A stretch of DNA of 64,000 nucleotides, from positions 248,001-312,000 of the forward strand of contig CAWUUH010000005.1 of assembly GCA_963925735.1 (NCBI GenBank), in the 5' to 3' direction. Positions 59,151 to 64,000 of this stretch are shown one piece after another. Numbering within the stretch: the first letter of the stretch is position 1; every line of letters begins with the position of its first letter. This stretch comes from UBA4582 sp013204195 (GTDB lineage: Bacteria > Pseudomonadota > Gammaproteobacteria > Pseudomonadales > Azotimanducaceae). A model generated the notes under the pieces. It was not told the origin of the DNA. It worked only from the letters and a program-made list of their open reading frames with translations, and did not search any database. The translations under genes and the position numbers were made by a program.

Positions 59151-61610
59151 ATGATGAAAAAAGATCCATTTCAACATCGCGAAGCGCGAAACTACGCTGA
59201 ACCCATCGCCAGTCGAGAGCATATTCTCGCCTGCATGGAGCAAGCCGGTGAGCCCATGGGCTTTAAAGAACTGGCGAAAACGCTGGCTCTAGAGGCTGAA
59301 AGCCAGCGGGACGCCTTGCAAAATCGGCTTCGGGCCATGGTCCGAGATGGTCAGCTGGTGGTTGACCGGCGCAATATCTTCGCCATCGCCAGTAAGATGG
59401 AGTTGATTACCGGTAAAATCTCCGCTCATTCTGATGGCTATGGCTTTCTTGTCACGCCGAAGGGCGAAGAGGACGTATTTCTCTCCGAGCGGCAAATGCA
59501 CAAGGTCTTCCATGGTGATATTGCTCAGGTTCGAGTCGGCGGCAAGGATCGGCGCGGCCGCCTGCAGGGCGATATTGTTGAAGTTGTCCAGCGTAATACC
59601 GATCAGCTCGTGGGGCGGGTATTCCACGAAGGGGCCTTATGTTTTGTTGACCCCCTAAATAACCGTATTAATTTCGATATTCTACTGCCGGCGGTCAAAG
59701 TTGATCAGCAGCCAGAAGGTCAGATCGTTGTCGTCAAGGTGCTTGAGCACCCCAAAGGTCATGGCCATGTGACCGCTGAAATTGTTGAAGTCCTGGGTGA
59801 GCAGCTGACGCCAGATATGGAAGTCGGTATTGCCTTGCGGAACCACGACATACCCGTTGATTGGACTGAAGAAGTAGACGCCTTGGTGGATCGCATGCCA
59901 AGCCAAGTCAGAGAAAAGGATCTGGTGGGTCGTCAGGATCTGCGCGAACTGCCGTTTGTGACCATTGATGGTGAAGATGCGCGAGACTTCGACGATGCGG
60001 TGCTCTGTGAGCCGAAATCTCGAGGTGGCTGGCAATTGCGGGTGGCGATCGCCGATGTGGCGCACTACGTGGAAGTAGGTTCGGCGCTGGATCAGGCGGC
60101 ATTTGCTCGTGGTACCTCGGTGTATTTCCCGCAATATGTGGTGCCGATGCTGCCAGAAAAGCTGTCGAATGGCCTGTGTTCACTCAATCCCTATGTTGAC
60201 CGACTGGTTATAGTCTGCGATATGCAGATCTCCGCCAAAGGGCGGGTCACAGCGTACAAATTTTATGAGGCAGTGATCCGTTCAGCCGCGCGTCTGACCT
60301 ATACCGATGTCGCCGGTCTGATCAATTCGCCCTCAGAGGCCTTCGATCATCCAGAGTTGATCCCGAAGCTGCTGGATTTGCGCGATTTATTTGATGTCTT
60401 GATGGAGAAGCGCCACGAGCGCGGTGCCCTTGAGTTCGAATCCACAGAGTTGCAATTTTTCTTTGATGAGAAGGGTAGTGTCAGCTCCATTTCACCTCGT
60501 AGCCGAAATATCGCCCATCGCATCATCGAAGAGTGCATGCTTTGCGCCAACGTTTGTGCCGCGCAATTTATTGTGAAGCACGGCAAGCCGGGGCTGTTTC
60601 GAGTTCATGAGCCGCCCACTGCCGAAAAAGTAGAGTTGCTGCGTGGTTTTCTGGGTCGCTTCAATGTCACCATGGAAGATAGCGAGAACCCCACAACCCG
60701 CGATTACCAACAGGTGATCAGTCAATTGCGGGAGAAGAAGAATAGCCACGTGTTACAGATGGCTTTGTTGCGCTCCATGAATCAGGCCGTTTACCAGCCT
60801 GAAAACAAGGGTCACTTTGGTCTGGGCTATAAGGAGTACGCGCATTTCACCTCGCCGATCCGACGTTACCCTGACTTGCTGATGCATCGCCTCATCAAGA
60901 GCGTGATTCACGGCCCAACACTGAGTGATTGGATCTTGCGCTTTGGCAAGCCGGCTAAGGCCAGCTACTACCCCTATGAGGCCCTAGAGGTAATGGCGCT
61001 GGGTGAACATACGTCTTTGGTGGAGCGCCGTGCGGATGCGGCGGTTTATGAAGTGTTGGAGTGGATTAAGTGCGACTACATGAGTGATCGTGTTGGCGAT
61101 ATTCATGACGGCGTTATCACTGGCGTCGCCAAGTTTGGTTTTTTTGTTGAGTTGGTGGACGTTTTTGTGGAAGGCCTGGTCCATGTCAGCACGCTGGCTG
61201 GCGACTACTACCAATTTGATCAGCAGAGCCAGACGCTCGTGGGTGAGCGAACCGGGGTGACCTATGGGATGGGCGATACCGTCAGTGTCGAAGTTGCCCG
61301 AGTCAATGTGACAGAACGTAAAATGGATTTTGAGCTGATATCCCATGAGCCGCTGACTAGTCGCCGTAAGGCCCACAAAAATGTGGTCAAGGGCGGAGCC
61401 GGGTCTAGGTCGAAAACGAACGCTAAGTCTGGCTCAAAACATGACGGCAAGCCTCGACCAAAAGCCAAGGCCAAAGCTAAAGCCAAAGTTCAGACGAATG
61501 ACCAGCCGAAGTCTAAATCAAAGCCCAAGGCCAAGGCCAAGCCCAAGGCGCCGTCTGATGTCAGCGCCGTTGAAAAAGTCGACGCGCCTAAGCGCAGGCG
61601 GCGCAAATGA
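59151..61610 (+). CDS. rnr: Ribonuclease R
   Basis: 819-residue 3'-5' exoribonuclease that degrades structured RNA and helps in trans-translation and cold adaptation. An N-terminal helix-turn-helix and two cold-shock domains precede the RNB domain, whose Mg site is in TIDGEDARDFDDAVL; the S1 domain starts around residue 645 (GDIHDGVITGVAKFGFFVEL, about). The C-terminus (about 735-819) is a Lys/Ala/Pro low-complexity tail rich in KAKAK and KPKAK, as in other RNase R but long. ATG at 59151 or 59154. It overlaps rlmB by ATGA. Confidence 0.96.
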   Translation: MMKKDPFQHREARNYAEPIASREHILACMEQAGEPMGFKELAKTLALEAESQRDALQNRLRAMVRDGQLVVDRRNIFAIASKMELITGKISAHSDGYGFLVTPKGEEDVFLSERQMHKVFHGDIAQVRVGGKDRRGRLQGDIVEVVQRNTDQLVGRVFHEGALCFVDPLNNRINFDILLPAVKVDQQPEGQIVVVKVLEHPKGHGHVTAEIVEVLGEQLTPDMEVGIALRNHDIPVDWTEEVDALVDRMPSQVREKDLVGRQDLRELPFVTIDGEDARDFDDAVLCEPKSRGGWQLRVAIADVAHYVEVGSALDQAAFARGTSVYFPQYVVPMLPEKLSNGLCSLNPYVDRLVIVCDMQISAKGRVTAYKFYEAVIRSAARLTYTDVAGLINSPSEAFDHPELIPKLLDLRDLFDVLMEKRHERGALEFESTELQFFFDEKGSVSSISPRSRNIAHRIIEECMLCANVCAAQFIVKHGKPGLFRVHEPPTAEKVELLRGFLGRFNVTMEDSENPTTRDYQQVISQLREKKNSHVLQMALLRSMNQAVYQPENKGHFGLGYKEYAHFTSPIRRYPDLLMHRLIKSVIHGPTLSDWILRFGKPAKASYYPYEALEVMALGEHTSLVERRADAAVYEVLEWIKCDYMSDRVGDIHDGVITGVAKFGFFVELVDVFVEGLVHVSTLAGDYYQFDQQSQTLVGERTGVTYGMGDTVSVEVARVNVTERKMDFELISHEPLTSRRKAHKNVVKGGAGSRSKTNAKSGSKHDGKPRPKAKAKAKAKVQTNDQPKSKSKPKAKAKPKAPSDVSAVEKVDAPKRRRRK

Positions 61611-62383
61611 AAGATGCTGCGGTTACAGATGTTCTGTTCGGCATTAATTCTGTGGAAAGCCGGTTGCTGGCAGGCAAGCAGGGGGTGCATACCCTCACGG
61701 TACGTGAAGGTCCTTTGTCTCGACGGGTCGAGGCTTTGGTCGAGCTGGCGGAGTCCGCTGCAATACCGGTACAGCGGGTTGCTGACAGAGCGTTAGATGA
61801 GATGACCAGTATCAGTCATCAAGGCGTCGCACTGACCGTGGCGCCAATGGTGATGCTTGGTGAGAAAGCCTTGGACCAGATTCTCGAGGCCAATACGGAA
61901 GGGTTGTTGCTCTTGGTCTTGGATGGAGTGACTGATCCGCGAAATTTTGGCGCCTGCCTGCGTAGCGCCGCGACGTTGGGCGTACATTGCGTGATAGTGC
62001 CGAAAGACAATAGCGCGCCGTTGAATGCCGCGGCTGCCAAAACCGCCTCGGGTGGGGCCTCTATCGTGCCAGTGGTGCAGGTAGTGAATCTGGTCCGCTG
62101 TATTGAGCAGCTCAAGCAACGAGGTATCTGGATCGTCGGGACGTTACTGGAAGCCGATCAGGCGATAGAGCAAGTAGATCTGAGCGGTAATGTGGCGATT
62201 GTCATGGGTTCCGAGGAGCGCGGGATGCGTGATCGAACAACCAAGGCCTGTGATTATCTCGTCAATATCCCTATGCCCTACGTGAACTTGGGTTTTAATG
62301 TTTCCGTGGCGACGGGCATTTGTCTGTATGAGGCGGTCCGGCAGCGCTTACATGCGGCACTGCCGTCTGTTTTGAGCGAGTAA
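61607..62383 (+). CDS. rlmB: 23S rRNA Gm2251 methyltransferase RlmB
   Basis: 258-residue SPOUT methyltransferase that 2'-O-methylates G2251 in the 23S rRNA P-loop. The N-terminal L30e-like substrate domain (about 1-80) is followed by the trefoil-knot domain with motif 1 PRNFGACLRSAATLGV, motif 2 VAIVMGSEERGMR and motif 3 IPMPYVNLGFNVSVATGI; the usual SLNVSVA reads GFNVSVA here. The ATG overlaps the rnr stop (ATGA), so the two are translationally coupled, the usual gammaproteobacterial pairing. Confidence 0.95.
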   Translation: MKDAAVTDVLFGINSVESRLLAGKQGVHTLTVREGPLSRRVEALVELAESAAIPVQRVADRALDEMTSISHQGVALTVAPMVMLGEKALDQILEANTEGLLLLVLDGVTDPRNFGACLRSAATLGVHCVIVPKDNSAPLNAAAAKTASGGASIVPVVQVVNLVRCIEQLKQRGIWIVGTLLEADQAIEQVDLSGNVAIVMGSEERGMRDRTTKACDYLVNIPMPYVNLGFNVSVATGICLYEAVRQRLHAALPSVLSE

Positions 62384-62417
62384 CGCCGAGGCTAAAAATA
62401 ATAAAAACGAACAAGGT

Positions 62418-62446
62418 TTGAATTTCTGTCGGTGTATCGCTACAAT
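62418..62446 (+). promoter_or_regulatory. Sigma-70 promoter of rpsF
   Basis: TTGAAT (62418-62423) and TACAAT (62441-62446) are 17 bp apart and followed by gcgccccc, a GC-rich discriminator expected of growth-rate and ppGpp-regulated ribosomal protein promoters. The start would be near 62453. Confidence 0.8.
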
Positions 62447-62464
62447 GCGCCCCCAGTTTTCTCC

Positions 62465-62516
62465 TTGCTTCACCGCCGCGAATCTCGCGTGCTGGGAAGC
62501 ATTAACCCGAAAGGAG
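62465..62516 (+). promoter_or_regulatory. Candidate S6:S18 autoregulatory leader
   Basis: The rpsF leader contains CACCG (62471-62475) next to a hairpin cgcga / tcgcg (62477-62481, 62485-62489), then AAAGGAG as Shine-Dalgarno (62510-62516). The known S6:S18-binding leader motif uses an exposed CCG near a stem, so this is a plausible feedback site. The match is by eye only. Confidence 0.4.
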
Positions 62517-62522
62517 TCTTGA

Positions 62523-62945
62523 ATGAGACATTATGAAATAGTGTTTCTGGTGCACCCTGATCAAAGCGAGCAGGTCCCAGGAATGGTAGAGCGTTACTCC
62601 AACATGATTACCGACGGTGGTGGCCAGGTTCACCGCGTCGAAGATTGGGGTCGTCGTCAGTTAGCCTACCCGATCAACAAAATCCATAAAGCCCATTACG
62701 CCTTGCTCAATGTCGAATGTGGCAAAGAGGTTCTCGAGGAACTGAACACGGCTTTCCGCTTTAACGACGCTGTTTTGCGCAACCTGATCATGAGCCGTAA
62801 GGGTCCTGAGACGGAAGATTCGCCCATTATGAAGGTCGAGCGCGAGAGTCGCGAGCGTAAAGAGCGAGACGACGTACCGGCGCCTCGTGCTCCGGCGCCC
62901 GTGGCCGTTGAAGAAACAACAGCCGATTCAGAAGAAGTCAGCTAA
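62523..62945 (+). CDS. rpsF: 30S ribosomal protein S6
   Basis: 140-residue S6, which binds the 16S central domain as a heterodimer with S18. The N-terminus MRHYEIVFLVHPDQSEQVPG and the WGRRQLAYPINKIHKAHYAL block are diagnostic. The C-terminal tail (about 105-140) is charged and ends with several Glu residues, resembling the substrates of the glutamate ligase RimK, though RimK is not in this window. AAAGGAG precedes the ATG. rpsR follows after 12 bp; there is no priB between them, unlike in enterics. Confidence 0.97.
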   Translation: MRHYEIVFLVHPDQSEQVPGMVERYSNMITDGGGQVHRVEDWGRRQLAYPINKIHKAHYALLNVECGKEVLEELNTAFRFNDAVLRNLIMSRKGPETEDSPIMKVERESRERKERDDVPAPRAPAPVAVEETTADSEEVS

Positions 62946-62957
62946 CCGGAGAGCGTC

Positions 62958-63185
62958 ATGTCAAGATTTTATCGAAGAAGAAAGTTTTGCCGGTTTACAG
63001 CTGAAGGCGTAACCGAGATTGACTACAAAGATATCGAAATGCTCAAGCAATATGTCTCAGAGACAGGCAAGATCGTTCCGAGTCGTATTACGGGCACTAA
63101 AGCCAGATACCAGCGTCAATTGGCGAAAGCCGTTAAGCGTGCGCGTTATCTCGCTCTGATCCCTTTTACCGATGGGCACAAGTAA
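62958..63185 (+). CDS. rpsR: 30S ribosomal protein S18
   Basis: 75-residue S18. The N-terminal RFYRRRKFCRF and the block GKIVPSRITGTKARYQRQLAKAVKRAR (S18 signature, read in two parts) match closely. It partners with S6 on the platform of the 30S subunit. It follows rpsF by 12 bp and is followed after 57 bp by a membrane protein gene; rplI would be expected beyond the window. Confidence 0.97.
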   Translation: MSRFYRRRKFCRFTAEGVTEIDYKDIEMLKQYVSETGKIVPSRITGTKARYQRQLAKAVKRARYLALIPFTDGHK

Positions 63186-63242
63186 GTCGTCGTTATTTCA
63201 GACTTCCTGCTAAGTTTCCGCTAACTACTGAGAGCAATTAGC

Positions 63243-64000
63243 ATGCGTGCCCTGGCTGAATTCGTGATGCGAGGTCGGCTTCAGGCGATGGCAGTCTGTG
63301 TCGGGCTAGCATTGCTACCGTTAGGTCATTGGTTTAGTGCGGCGATCGTTTGTTTGGTGCTGCTACGCAAGGGCGTCAATGAAGGGTTAATGCTGTTGCT
63401 GTTGGCATGTATCCCGCTCATCGGGCTGTATGTCACCACCGGTGACCCAGGTCCGTTGATGGGCCTGATGGGCATGGTTTGCCTGGCGTCGATCTTGCGC
63501 AGCACCCAATCTTGGGCGCTAGTGTTAGGTGCCGTGGTCGTTGTTGCAGGCGCCAGTAGTCTCATCTTTGAGTTACTGGTGGCAGAAGATTTGACGATGC
63601 TTGTGGAGTGGTACTTGAAGCTGACGGCTGATGGTAGTGCTCAACAAACTGATTCGGTCGAGACTCAGCAGCTGACGCGACAGGTGATTATGGGTTTGTT
63701 TGCCATGGGTCAGGCGTATGCCATGATCGGTTTTCTGGTTTTGGCGAGATCATGGCAGAGCCAGTTATATCATCCTGGCGGATTACAGACTGAGTTTCAC
63801 CAGCTACGTATGCCGGCACCATTAGCCGCTGGCATTGTAGTGCTGCTGCTGGTCTGCGTTGTAATTGGTACGCCGCAAGCGTTGCGCTGGGTGCCGTTGT
63901 TAACGGTACCTTTGGTCATGGCGGCAATTGGCCTGGTGCACTGGCTGGTTGCCATGAAGGGGTTGTCCGGTCATTGGCTGGGTGGCTTCTATGTAGTGTT
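63243..64000 (+). CDS. DUF2232-like multi-pass membrane protein (truncated by window end)
   Basis: The frame is open from ATG 63243 to the end of the window, at least 252 codons. It encodes hydrophobic segments at about 15-45, 50-70, 75-105, 150-180, 195-215 and 220-240, consistent with a YybS/DUF2232 type membrane protein. A gene of this type lies between rpsR and rplI in Pseudomonas. GAGAG precedes the start. Function unknown. The 3' end is missing. Confidence 0.75.
   Translation, partial: MRALAEFVMRGRLQAMAVCVGLALLPLGHWFSAAIVCLVLLRKGVNEGLMLLLLACIPLIGLYVTTGDPGPLMGLMGMVCLASILRSTQSWALVLGAVVVVAGASSLIFELLVAEDLTMLVEWYLKLTADGSAQQTDSVETQQLTRQVIMGLFAMGQAYAMIGFLVLARSWQSQLYHPGGLQTEFHQLRMPAPLAAGIVVLLLVCVVIGTPQALRWVPLLTVPLVMAAIGLVHWLVAMKGLSGHWLGGFYVV

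Noticed and set aside
1..64000. CRISPR array, prophage, insertion sequence, toxin-antitoxin or defence system
   Set aside because: No regularly spaced repeats, transposase, integrase or phage proteins; almost all genes belong to conserved core families.

Overview
The window is a gene-dense chromosomal segment of a gammaproteobacterium. Almost every gene is a recognisable core gene, and the local orders match the Pseudomonas type of chromosome: HAD phosphatase-rppH-ptsP-lgt, glnE-waaF-waaC, yqiB-parE-parC-ytjB/serB-fimX, and queG-nnr-tsaE-amiB-mutL-miaA-hfq-hflX-hflK-hflC-hisZ-purA-rnr-rlmB-rpsF-rpsR. A FimX-type protein next to serB, HisZ before purA, and an endonuclease-type MutL all point to a Pseudomonadales/Cellvibrionales-like (probably marine) lineage rather than an enteric. 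I cannot name the species. No rRNA, CRISPR array, insertion sequence, prophage or classical defence island was found.

Layout. 1-8.9 kb: imelysin lipoprotein and HAD phosphatase (minus), rppH, ptsP, a TANGO2-like protein (minus), lgt-fabV and a membrane class III adenylate cyclase. 9-14.5 kb: hemE facing an argE-argA-ilvD amino-acid operon. 14.6-27.5 kb: an orphan GspE/PilB-type ATPase, glnE, and the LPS inner-core/lipid A genes waaF, waaC, an LpxL-type acyltransferase, hldE and waaA, with a coupled FAD oxidoreductase plus aldo/keto reductase pair inside them. 27.5-37.2 kb: a yqiB homologue, topoisomerase IV (parE, parC), a YtjB-family protein with a cyclase-like tail, serB and a degenerate c-di-GMP receptor (FimX-like). 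37.2-39.8 kb: the complete EF-P lysylation cassette epmB/efp/epmA. 39.8-57.5 kb: psd, orn, queG, nnr, an Atm1-type ABC exporter, then the long tsaE-amiB-mutL-miaA-hfq-hflX-hflK-hflC series, a DUF2065 protein, hisZ and purA. 57.5-64 kb: a phytanoyl-CoA dioxygenase-like gene, tRNA-Leu(CAG), rnr-rlmB, rpsF-rpsR, and a truncated membrane protein gene.

How it works together. The genes cover envelope building (lgt, LPS core, psd, amiB), translation fidelity (EF-P and its modifiers, tsaE, miaA, queG, tRNA-Leu, hflX, ribosomal proteins), RNA turnover (rppH, orn, rnr, hfq), DNA maintenance (parCE, mutL) and amino acid/nucleotide/haem synthesis. A second-messenger thread runs through the otherwise housekeeping set: an adenylate cyclase with apparently intact catalytic residues, a YtjB protein with a cyclase-like domain, and a FimX-like protein with degenerate GGDEF and EAL motifs; the orphan secretion/pilus ATPase is a possible effector.

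The least expected signals are small. They are: a 23-codon, apparently leaderless upstream ORF that overlaps tsaE by ATGA; four convergent gene pairs whose stop codons share exactly four bases; short tandem repeats of 13-17 bp at four gene junctions; a perfect 12-bp hairpin inside mutL; competing hairpins in the hflK leader; and an Hfq with serine at the usually invariant His57 position. I see no obvious new multi-gene system. The best candidates for unexplored biology are the FAD oxidoreductase/aldo-keto reductase pair in the LPS locus and the tsaE upstream ORF.
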